A stretch of DNA of 64,000 nt from Mayamaea pseudoterrestris (Eukaryota; Bacillariophyta; Bacillariophyceae; Sellaphorales; Sellaphoraceae), in the NCBI GenBank assembly GCA_027923505.1, contig BROI01000034.1, positions 1 through 64,000 on the forward strand, in the 5' to 3' direction. The position numbers and the translations under genes were made by a program. The notes under the pieces were generated by a model. The model ran no database searches. It saw nothing but the letters and a program-made list of their open reading frames with translations, and had not been told where the DNA came from. Below, one piece after another: positions 51,591-61,744 of this stretch. Each line of letters opens with the position of its first letter. The stretch's first letter is position 1.

Positions 51591-52600
51591 GTAAAGGTGG
51601 CAATGGCTGAAAAGGCAATAAGGGCCATAGTTTGACTGGTTCGGATTCATAGACTGCGCTTATGTTCTATCTGGCCCATTTACTCCCACAGCCTTTCCAA
51701 AACTTGAGCTTGCCAGATTCATTTGTGTTTGTTGGCCTCATTGATATCTTGGTCCATGGTGGCAATGTTTGTAATTGATGGGGATGCCCAGTGGACCTGG
51801 TGGTACGGGGTGGAACGTACGTGATACTTAGCTATGTGGAAGCTAGCATGTCTATACCCAAAACTTGAAGGATTTGCATGACCACCACTGTTGTAGTGGA
51901 TGATTGACCTTACCAAAAGCTTGGTGAAAGGTGGGAAGGCTTCAAATGATGGGGATGGCCAAAGTTTTGCGGGTGCTGCCACTGCTGCTGCGTGACATAC
52001 AGTCACACGGAATACAGCGTATCTACTCCTGTTTCTGCATGAGTTGTCAAACTTTGTATATGTCATAGTACCTCACATATACCTCATCTAAAGGTGGCAA
52101 TGGCTGAAAAGGCAATCAGGGCCATAGTTTGACTGGTTCGGATTCATTGACTGCAAAGTTCTGTGGGTGCTGCTGCTGCTTTTGTGTGACGTACATTCGC
52201 ACAGAATACAGCGTATCTACTTCTGTTTTACCAGGAAAACATGAGATGTCAAACTTTGTATGTGTCATATTACCTCACGTATACCTTGTCTAAAGGTGGT
52301 AATGGCTAAAAAGACAATCAGGGCCATAGTTTGACTGGTTCGGATTCATAGACTGCGCTTTGTTCTATTTGGCCCGTCTACTCCCACAGCTTTCCCAAAA
52401 CTTGAGCTTGCCAGGTTTGTTTGGTTTTGATGGCCTCAATGATAGTTTGGCCCATGGTGGCAATGTTGGTAGTTGATGGGGATGCCCAGCGGACCTGGTG
52501 GCGTGGTGTGGTGTGGCGACGTACGGGATACTTAGCTATGTGGAAGCTAGCATGTCTGTACCCAAAACTTGAGAGATTTGCCAAGATCCTTATTTCAGGT
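51591..52600. repeat. ~500-bp repeat family, one full and two partial units
   Basis: AAAGGTGGCAATGGCTGAAAA occurs at 51,593 and 52,090 (497 bp apart) and again, diverged, at 52,292. Units share TTTGACTGGTTCGGATTCAT, GATGGGGATGCCCAG and GATACTTAGCTATGTGGAAG. The later units are shorter than the first. A further copy lies at 53,915-54,310. Confidence 0.8.
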
Positions 52601-52619
52601 GCATAGCAAGATGGATTGC

Positions 52620-53915
52620 AAGATGGATTGCCTGGCTGGTCCCTTTGTAAACTGCAATGTGACTGGTGAGATCAACTGAAAGTTTGATGTGGTTGACCAC
52701 TTGGAGGAACCTACTTGCTACAAACACGCACATCCACTGACTGATGTGCTTCCTTTTTGGACCATCTCAGCTTTTGACTTTGTCAAACAACTTATGCTGA
52801 TTGCAATGGCATGCTCAGAATAATGCTAGCAAGGTTGGATGTCACACTAAACCCAAATGGAAGTTTGCTGTGTTTGCCACATGGTAAAGCCTACTTGTCT
52901 CAGTCTCAGTTCCACCACAGCCACTGACTGAACTGCTGCCGTTTTCAAAGATATAAGCCTTGAACATTGTGAAGCACCGTCTGCAGATTGCAGTTGCAGG
53001 TTCGGATTCATGGTGACGAGGTTGGATCATTTCATAAATCCCATCTGAAAGTTTGATGTGGTTGACCACTTTGGAGGAACCTACTTGCTACAATCACGCA
53101 TATCCACTGACTGATGTGCTTCCATTTTGGACCATCTCAGCCTTTGACTTTGTCAAACAACTTATGCTGATTGCAATGGCATGCTCAGAATAATGCTAGC
53201 AAGGTTGGATTATCACACTAAACGCAACTGAAAGTTTGCTGTGTGTGCCACATGGTAAAGCCTACTTGTCTCAGTCTCGGTTGCACCGCAGCCACTGACT
53301 GAACTGCTGCCATTTTCAAAGATCCAAGCCTTGGACCTAGTCAAGTACCATCTGCAGATTGCAGTTGCAGGTTCGGATTCATGATGACAAGGTTGGATCA
53401 TTAAATAAATCCCATCTGAAAGTTTGATGTGGTTGACCACTTGGAGAAACCTACTTGCTACAATCACACACATCCACTGACTGATGTGCTTCCTTTTTGG
53501 ACCATACCAGCCTTTGACTTTGTCAAACAACTTATGCTGATTGCAATGGCATGCTCAGAATAATGCTAACAAGGTTGGATTATCACACTAAACCCAACTG
53601 AAAGTTTGCTGTGTTTGCCACATGGTATAGTCTACTTGTCTCCTTCTCAGTTGCACCGCAGCCACTGACTGATCTGCTGCTGTTTTCAAAGATATAAGCC
53701 TTGAACATTGTGAAGCACCGTCTGCAGATTGCAGTTGCAGGTTCGGATTCATGGTGACGAGGTTGGATCATTTCATAAATCCCATCTGAAAGTTTGATGT
53801 GGTTGACCACTTGGAGGAACCTACTTGCTACAATCACGCACATCCACTGACTGATGTGCTATCTTTTTGAACCATCTCAGCCTTTGACTTTGTCAAACAA
53901 CTTCTGCTGATTGCA
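52620..53915. repeat. 370-bp tandem repeat, about 3.5 units
   Basis: GTTTGATGTGGTTGACCAC recurs at 52,682, 53,051, 53,422 and 53,792, spacings of 369, 371 and 370 bp. Each unit carries TTTGTCAAACAACTT, GCAATGGCATGCTCAGAATA and CAGATTGCAGTTGCAGGTTC. Copies are close to each other. Short minus-strand frames here come from the repeat and are not taken as genes. Confidence 0.9.
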
Positions 53916-54310
53916 ATGGCCCATCTACTCCACAGCTTTGCCAAAACTTGAGCTTGCCAGGTTTGTTTGGTTTTGTTGGCTTCATTGATCATTTTGCCCA
54001 TGGTGGCAATGTTAGTTATTGATGGGGATGCCCAGCGGACCTGGTGGCATGGTGTGGCGACGTACGGGATACTTAGCTATGTGGAAGCTAGCATGTCTAC
54101 TCCCAAAACTTGAAGGATTTGCATGACTGCCAAGGTTGTAGAGGATGATTGACCTTACCAAAATTTTCTTGAAAGGTGGGAATGCTTCACATGATGGGGA
54201 TGGCCAAAGTTTTGCGGGTGCTGCCACTGCTGCTGCTGCCACTGCTGCTGCGTGACATACAGTCACATGGAATACAGCGTATCTACTCCTGTTTTGCCAG
54301 GAACACATGA
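53916..54310. repeat. Further copy of the ~500-bp repeat family
   Basis: Matches the 51.6-52.6 kb family in order (AACTTGAGCTTGCCAGG, GATGGGGATGCCCAGCGGAC, GATACTTAGCTATGTGGAAG, GTGCTGCCACTGCTGCTG). It contains a short GCTGCTGCCACT duplication. Confidence 0.8.
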
Positions 54311-54582
54311 GTTGTCCAACAGACATCAGCCAAGCCTACCATCATGTAGCGCAGCCTGAATAATGATGTTAGCACCATTCTGGTGTATTTTGGGCACCTA
54401 CAGGGCTTGCTGTAGGAACGTTTGAATGTCATGGCTTCGCGGGCTGAGACTGGTGACAAGTTGTCACCAAATACATTGCCATCCCCTGAGACACCAGCCA
54501 AGCCTACCATTTTGTAGCGCAGCCGGAATAATGATGTGGTCACCATTCTGGTGTATTTTGGGCACCTACAGGGCTTGTTGGA
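54311..54582. repeat. 169-bp satellite, left part (1.6 units)
   Basis: Same unit as 55,864-58,248, separated from it by the inserted LTR composite. Shared blocks are CAGCCAAGCCTACCAT, TTCTGGTGTATTTTGGGCAC and GTGACAAGTTGTCACCAAAT. Confidence 0.9.
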
Positions 54583-55863
54583 TGACACGATAATATCAGA
54601 CGAACCTTTATTCCAGCGACTACAATGGACTAGGAGCGATCAACCTCTTCGTCCAGCGTAAAGCAAACAAACAAACTCAATTGCTAGAATAGTGCGTGTT
54701 ACTCGCTACTCTACTCGTGCGCTTCTTTCTCATTCTCACTGGGTTCACGGTCGAGGTTCACGCCTCGATCGTCAGCGATTTCACTCATGTATGTGAGGAT
54801 TCGGTCACAATTGTGACTCAACCCTGCACAGGATTAAATGCATACAAAACACAGGTAGCTAACCGTCTTGTCATGAGACGCAGGTCAACTCAACTCAATA
54901 ATATTGTGTCATCCCCCTTGATCTAGGCTTGTGACAACGATTGACACGATAATATCAGACGAACCTTTATTCCAGCGACTACAATGGACTAGGAGCGATC
55001 AACCTCTTCGTCCAGCGTAAAGCAAACAAACAAACTCAATTGCTAGAATAGTGCGTGTTACTCGCTACTCTACTCGTGCGCTTCTTTCTCATTCTCACTG
55101 GGTTCACGGTCAGGTTTAACGCCTCGATCGTCAGCATTCACTCATGTATGTGAGGATTCGGTCACAATTGTGACTCAACCCTGCACAGGATTAAATGCAT
55201 ACAAAACACAGGTAGCTAACCGTCTTGTCATGAGACGCAGGTCAACTCAACTCAATAATATTGTGTCATCCCCCTTGATCTAGGCTTGTGACAACGATTG
55301 TTTTCCTCACTGTAACGCAACCATGATAGTGAATACCTCGCTTCGCAAGTCCTTTCTACACAACAACCGCTCTCAATGCGGCCGAGCCTTATACGATCCT
55401 GTTCCTGCGCTCGTGCCAAGTATTCGGATTGACGCCGCCTGGAATCTGCTCTTTCTCTCTCAATTTCTCGATTCTTTCACTCTCTCTTTCGCACAGCTCT
55501 CTCAGGTCAAGACAAGCTAGCAAGACTGTTAATCTGACACGATAATATCAGACGAACCTTTATTCCAGCGACTACAATGGACTAGGAGCGATCAACCTCT
55601 TCGTCCAGCGTAAAGCAAACAAACAAACTCAATTGCTAGAATAGTGCGTGTTACTCGCTACTCTACTCGTGCGCTTCTTTCTCATTCTCACTGGGTTCAC
55701 GGTCGAGGTTCACGCCTCGATCGTCAGCGATTTCACTCATGTATGTGAGGATTCGGTCACAATTGTGACTCAACCCTGCACAGGATTAAATGCATACAAA
55801 ACACAGGTAGCTAACCGTCTTGTCATGAGACGCAGGTCAACTCAACTCAATAATATTGTGTCA
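54583..55863 (-). mobile_element. Three-LTR copia-type remnant inserted in the 169-bp satellite
   Basis: Three near-identical LTRs (54,583-54,911; 54,942-55,268; 55,535-55,863), each about 329 bp, start TGACAC and end GTGTCA. Between the first two are only about 30 bp with a polypurine tract on the minus strand; between the second and third about 266 bp of internal leader-like sequence. The whole is flanked by the 5-bp duplication TTGGA, at 54,578-54,582 and 55,864-55,868, and the empty site (CTTGTTGGAGGGG) is present in intact satellite units. It has no coding core and is incomplete: a recent fossil insertion of the same family as the element at 58.8 kb. Confidence 0.9.
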
Positions 55864-58248
55864 TTGGAGGGGTGTTTGAATGTCACAGCATTTGCAGGCT
55901 GTGACTGGTGACAAGTTGTCACCAAATACATTGCCATCCCCTAAGACACCAGCCAAGCCTACCATCTTGTAGCGCAGCCTGAATAATGATGTTGGCACCA
56001 TTCTGGTGTATTTTGGGCACCTACAAGGCTTGCTGTAGGAGCGTTTGAATGTCATTGCATCCGCAGGCTGAGACTGGTGACAAGTTGTCACCAAATACAT
56101 TGCCATCACCTGAGACACCAGCTAAGCCTACCATCTTGTAGCACAGCCTGAATAATAATGATGTAATAATGATGGTAGCACCATTCTGGTGTATTTTGGG
56201 CACCTACAGGGCTTGCTGTAGGAACATTTGAATTTCACGGCAATTGCGGGCTGAGACTGGTGACAAGTTGTCACCAAATACATTGCCATCCCCTGAGACA
56301 CCAGCCAAGCCTACCATCTTGTAGAGCAGCCTGCATAATGATGTTGGCACCATTCTAGTGTATTTTGGGCACCTACAGGGCTTGTTGGAGGGGTGTTTGA
56401 ATGTCACAGCATTTGCGGGCTGTGACTGGTGACAAATTGTCACCAAATACATTGCCATCCCCTGAGACACCAGCCAAGCCTACCATCTTGTAGCAAAGCC
56501 TGAATAATGATGTTGGCAACATTCTGGTGTATTTTGGGCACCTACAGGGCTTGCTGTAGGGGCGTTTGAATGTCATGGCATCTGCGGGCTGAGACTGGTG
56601 ACAAGTTGTCACCAAATACATTGCCATCCCTTGAGACACCAGCCAAGCCTACCATCTTGTAGCGCAGCCTGAATAATGATGTTGGCACCATTCTGGTGTA
56701 TTTTGGGCACCTACAGGGCTTGCTGTAGGGGCGTTTGAATGTCACGGCATCCGCAGGCTGAGACTGGTGACAAGTTGTCACCAAATACATTGCCATCCCC
56801 TGAGACACCAGCCAAGCCTACCATCTTGTAGCGCAGCCTGAATAATGATGTTGGCACCATTCTGGTGTATTTTGGGCACCTACAGGGCTTGCTGTAGGGG
56901 CGTTTGAATGTCACAGCAATTGCGGGCTGAGACTGGTGACAAGTTGTCACCAAATACATTGCCATCCCCTGAGACACCAGCCAAGCCTACCATTTTGTAG
57001 AGCAGCCTGAATAATGATGTTGGCACCATTCTAGTGTATTTTGGGCACCTACAGGGCTTGTTGGAGGGGTGTTTAAATGTCCCAGCATTTGCGGGCTGTG
57101 ACTGGTGACAAATTGTCACCAAATACATTGCCATCCCCTGAGACACCAGCCAAGCCTACCATCTTGTAGCGTAGCCTGAATAATGATGTTGGCACCATTC
57201 TGGTGTATTTTGGGCACCTACAGGGCTTGCTGTAGGGGCGTTTGAATGTCATGGCATCTGCGGGCTGAGACTGGTGACAAGTTGTCACCAAATACATTGC
57301 CATCCCCTGAGACACCAGCCAAGCCTACCATCTTGTAGCGCAGCCTGTATAATGATGGTGGAACCATTCTGGTGTATTTTGGGCACCTACAGGGCATGCT
57401 GTAGGGGCGTTTGAATGTCACAGCATCCGCGGGCTGAGACTGGTGACAAGTTTTCACCAAATACATTGCCATCCCCTGAGACACCAGCCAAGCCTGCCAT
57501 CTTGTAGCGTAGCCTGAATAATGATGTTGGCACCATTCTGGTGTATTTTGGGCACCTACAGGGCTTGCTGTAGGGGCGTTTGAATGTCATGGCATCTGCG
57601 GGCTGAGACTGGTGACAAGTTGTCACCAAATACATTGCCATCCCTTGAGACACCAGCCAAGCCTACCATCATGTAGCGCAGCCTGAATAATGATGTTGGC
57701 ACCATTCTGGTGTATTTTGGACACCTACAGGGCTTGCTGTAGGGGCGTTTGAATGTCACAGCAATTGTGGGCTGAGACTGGTGACAAGTTGTCACCAAAT
57801 ACATTGCCATCCCCTGGGACACCAGCTAAGCCTACCATGTTGTAGCGCAGCCTGCACAATGATGTTGGCACCATTCTGGTGTATTTTGGGTAACTACAGG
57901 GCTTGCTATAGGGGCGTTTGAATGTCATGGCATCCGCGGGCTGAGACTGGTGACAAATTGTCACCAGATACATTGCCATCCCTGAGACACCAGCCAAGCC
58001 TACCATCTTGTAGAGCAGCCTGAATAATGAGGTTGGCATCATTCTGGTGTATTTTGGGCACCTGCAGGGCTTGCTGTAGGGGCATTTGAATGTCACAGCA
58101 TTTGTGGGCTGAGACTGGTGACAAATTGCCACCAAATACATTGCCATCCCCTGAGACACCAGCCAAGCCTACCATCTTGTAGCGCAGCCTGAATAATGAT
58201 GTTGGCTCCATTCTGGTGTATTTTGGGCACCTACAAGGCTTGCTGTAG
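55864..58248. repeat. 169-bp satellite, about 14 units
   Basis: Head-to-tail 169-bp units. Each has CCAAGCCTACCATCTTGTAG, TTCTGGTGTATTTTGGGCAC, a CAGGGCTTGCTGTAGG block and GTGACAAGTTGTCACCAAAT. Many minus-strand frames of 88 codons recur at 169-bp steps; because 169 is not a multiple of three they end in the same place each time, which marks them as repeat artefacts. Unrelated to the 168-bp array. Confidence 0.95.
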
Positions 58249-58250
58249 GG

Positions 58251-58443
58251 GTAACACCATGGAATAGTCTGCAGGCTGGGTGTGGCCAACACCCCACATT
58301 ATGGAGTCATACCACTACAGTGCCCCGTAACCTGGCCACCCAAATACCCAATGAGTCAAGCAAAACATGTCCAGGGTATGCCATTGACAGGTGCAGAGTC
58401 TCAGATGGTGCAAAAAGGACTGCCTGGAGACTGACACCATGGG
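58251..58443 (-). repeat. Dispersed repeat, copy 2 (inverted relative to 15.5 kb)
   Basis: Reverse complement matches 15,541-15,708 (GTGTTGGCCACACCC, CTGGACATGTTTTGC, CCAGGCAGTCCTTTT), with the blocks in rotated order. Confidence 0.75.
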
Positions 58444-58454
58444 TACGGCCTCCA

Positions 58455-58833
58455 CTGTGGGTGTTGGATCATTTCAAAATCCCATCTGAAAGTTTGATGT
58501 GGTTGACCACTTGGAGGAACCTACTTGCTACAATCATGCACATCCACTGACTGATGTGCTTCCTTTTTGGACCATCTCGGCCTTTGACTTTGTCAAACAA
58601 CTTACGCTGATTGCAATGGCATGCTCAGAATAATGCTAGCAAGGTTGGATTGTCACACTAAACCCAAATGAAAGTTTGCTGTGTTTGCCACATGGTAAAG
58701 CCTACTTGTCTCAGTCTCAGTTGCACGGCAGCCACTGACTGAACTGCTGCCGCTTTCAAAGATCCAAGCCTTGGACCTTGTCAAATACCATCTGCAGATT
58801 GCAGTTGCAGGTTCGGATTCATGGTGACAAGGT
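58455..58833. repeat. Further copy of the 370-bp repeat
   Basis: GTTTGATGTGGTTGACCAC at 58,492 and the following blocks match the array at 52.6-53.9 kb. The copy runs up to the start of the LTR at 58,834, so the element inserted into this repeat. Confidence 0.85.
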
Positions 58834-61744
58834 TGACACGATAATATCAGACGAACCTTTATTCCAGCGACTACAATGGACTAGGAGCGATCAACCTCTT
58901 CGTCCAGCGTAAAGCAAACAAACAAACTCAATTGCTAGAATAGTGCGTGTTACTCGCTACTCTACTCGTGCGCTTCTTTCTCATTCTCACTGGGTTCACG
59001 GTCGAGGTTCACGCCTCGATCGTCAGCGATTTCACTCATGTATGTGAGTATTCGGTCACAATTGTGACTCAACCCTGCACAGGATTAAATGCATACAAAA
59101 CACAGGTAGCTAACCGTCTTGTCATGAGACGCAGGTCAACTCAACTCAATAATATTGTGTCATCCCCCTTGATCTAGGCTTGTGACAACGATCGGTTTGC
59201 CGTATCACCCTTCCAGAAAAGAATCGGAATGATCAGGGGTCGGAACGTGGCATGTGGCAAGAACTTGGTAAGAACGTCGGCGACGTTCTGCTTGCCCAAG
59301 ATGTGCTCAAAGTACAGAACATTGCTTGCAATGGCCTCACGAACTCGGTGGTAGGCGAGCGCATTGTGTCGCTTAGAAAGTGTGGAGTGCGGGATCGTTG
59401 ACGACTTCTTGACACTTTCGTTGTCGCCGAACATCCAGGCTGGTCCACTCAAAGGAACTCCCAACATGCGTAGGGAGTATCGGAAATCCACTAGTCTGTT
59501 CGCCGGGTCTTGGCTGAACTCGGATCCGTACGTTGCAGTCTCAACAGTATTCTGACGCTTGCAGAACCATTCGACAGGCGTCTGGTTCAGGAAATGCAGG
59601 ACTCCCATTGCGGAACGTCCAGTAGTGTAATCATGGTACAGGTTCGCGTCCATAAAGGTAGTTAGTTGCACAGGCTTGCCCTTCGGGATCGGCATGTTCC
59701 ACGGAAGCTCTTCGCTTGAGTTGCCGTAGACCGATTGCAACCAATCATACTTGGTAGGTTCCCCGTGATCGACGATCTTCGTCCGGAAACGAATCGCCGC
59801 ATCAGGGTACTCAGCTAGGTAACCGCAGACTCGCTTGGCTCGGTCCAGGTGTCCGCGGCGCGGGGCGCAGCGGAATCGTCCAAGTGTCATAACGGCACAA
59901 TGAATGTCAAGTCGACATAGGGTCACTGCCCACTGGAGGGCACCGATAAGAGACTGGTACTGTTGAATGCCACGGGCATCCAGCTCTTCGGTAAGGTCAA
60001 GTTCGGGGTGGTCCCCGTCGTCAAGCGGTGACTTGCGCTTGCGTGGTTTCTCGCCAAACATGGTTTCGTAGTTCTTGAGCATGCGACCGACGTAGGTCTT
60101 TGCGCTCATGCAGAGGGTTCCATCGGGATCACGATAGAAGTCGGCTCCAAGGTGGTACTTGATGTCGCCGACGCCCTTTAGCTTGTACTTGTACTTCTCC
60201 TTGAGGAGGTCTGTGAAGGCTTGTGGATCCTTCATGGCCATAGCCAGATCGTCGACGAACACGCCGACGTACTCGTAGTGAGTGCCACAGTCTTTCATCC
60301 AGACGTCAGGATCCGCGTAGCTTGGATAGAATCCAATGTCGCGGAGTGTGTCGGCAAAGTGCTCATGCCAACGCGCGCCAGAAGTGCGCAATCCGTATAG
60401 TGCCTTGTAGATGACCAAGGTATGGCCTTCCAATGGTCCAAACTCGGGACCGGCAACAATGTAGACCTTTTCCTTGGTCTTGGCCTCGAGGTAGGCGTTA
60501 CCGACATCGGCAGCCCAAAACTTGAGGTCGTTCAGTTCAGCTAACAGTGCTATGGTTCGAATGCTTCGCATAGAGACAACGCCGGAGTAGGCGGAGTCTT
60601 TGGGCGGAGCTGTCAAATGTCCCCCAGCGACGAGTCGGGCCTTACGTCGTAGATCGTTCTTGCAGTCGACAACAAGATGCGCGTTGATGCGCTTCCAATC
60701 ACTTTCCATGAAGGCACCGATGCCCTTGTCGATGAAAGTGTCGTACTCGTGTAGCTGCTCCATCTCAGTCTTGACGGCGTCAGCCCACAGGGTGTTTCCA
60801 TTAGCAGCGTCGAGGCGGTTCGCTTCCTTCCAGGTATTAGGAACTTGAACGCCAAATTTGAAACGCGCTTCTTGGACACGGTTCTTCTTTGCAGCCTTGC
60901 ACATGCGGTTAAACAGTTTAGTGCGTCCTGCCATGCGCCTCAAGCGCTTCCATCCATCCTTGTCCAACATACCCTTGCGCTTGCCGTATTCGGCAACGGT
61001 AACAGGGTCGGACTTGATAATCAATGCGAGTGGCTCCCAGGTCTTCTCGCCATTTGCCCATTGGATGAGCAAGTTGTAGGATGAGCCGCGATACGTAGCG
61101 TCGGCTTGTGTCAGTGAACCCTCATGTCCGTCAATGAAATCAAACTTGTAGTACTGATCATCGTCGTCATCGTCCCCCAGTCGTAAAGAATCTTGCCGCT
61201 CGCACAGGTCGGCTAGTTCGTTGTAGGTAATAAGCTCGTCGACGTCGCCGTCGCCGAGACTCAATCGGAACTTGATAATCTTGTGGTTGGCTTCGTCGCG
61301 ATCGTTCAGTTGCTCGATAACCTTGTAACGTCGCGTGGAGCCATCTTCCTCGTCAAGAAGGACAGTGCGTCCCATCAGTTCAGCCGGAGTAAAGGACGGC
61401 ATGGGTCCATCAGGATCCAAACCGGCTAACTCAGCAGCGCTTTCCAACGTGAATGCGTCTTCATCCACGGTTCCCCCAGAATCAGGCGCTGGGGTCGGTG
61501 TAAGGTCGTGTTCAAACACCAGACCAACTAGGTCATAATCAACGTCAAACTCGTCGACAGTTTCGACTTGGACTCGTTCACGCACGGGGCGCGCGTCGAA
61601 TACAGGTTCCGCGAAAAGTGATGCTCGGACTCGGGTTCAGAGCGTGCCGCCAGCCATAGGTTACGCTTCTTCGGAGAAGGGACGAACGTTGGATCGGACG
61701 ACAACCATTCCAGTCCGATCGGATCGAACTGTGGCTGCGAGGGA
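58834..61744 (-). mobile_element. Partial Ty1/copia LTR retrotransposon with polymerase ORF
   Basis: The 3' LTR is 58,834-59,162, nearly identical to the three LTRs at 54.6-55.9 kb. A polypurine tract (AAGGGGGA, minus strand) adjoins it. The minus-strand ORF 59,174-61,585 (803 codons) covers a chromodomain-like module (LLIQWANGEKTWEPL, about residues 165-210), a copia reverse transcriptase (RVT_2) with VFVDDLAMAM near residue 443, and an RNase H region with DANLYHDYTTGRSAMG. This resembles the diatom CoDi elements. Integrase and gag parts are not recognised, and no second LTR is seen before the 347-bp satellite resumes near 61,745, so the element is incomplete. LTR similarity among copies suggests recent activity of the family. 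Confidence 0.9.

Noticed and set aside
54696-54926. 76-codon plus-strand ORF with a hydrophobic start in each LTR
   Set aside because: It runs antisense to the element and lies within LTR sequence, with a non-ATG first codon; it looks like chance.
56204-58159. Series of 88-codon minus-strand ORFs 169 bp apart
   Set aside because: They repeat with the 169-bp satellite and overlap each other; no start context, domain or codon signal.
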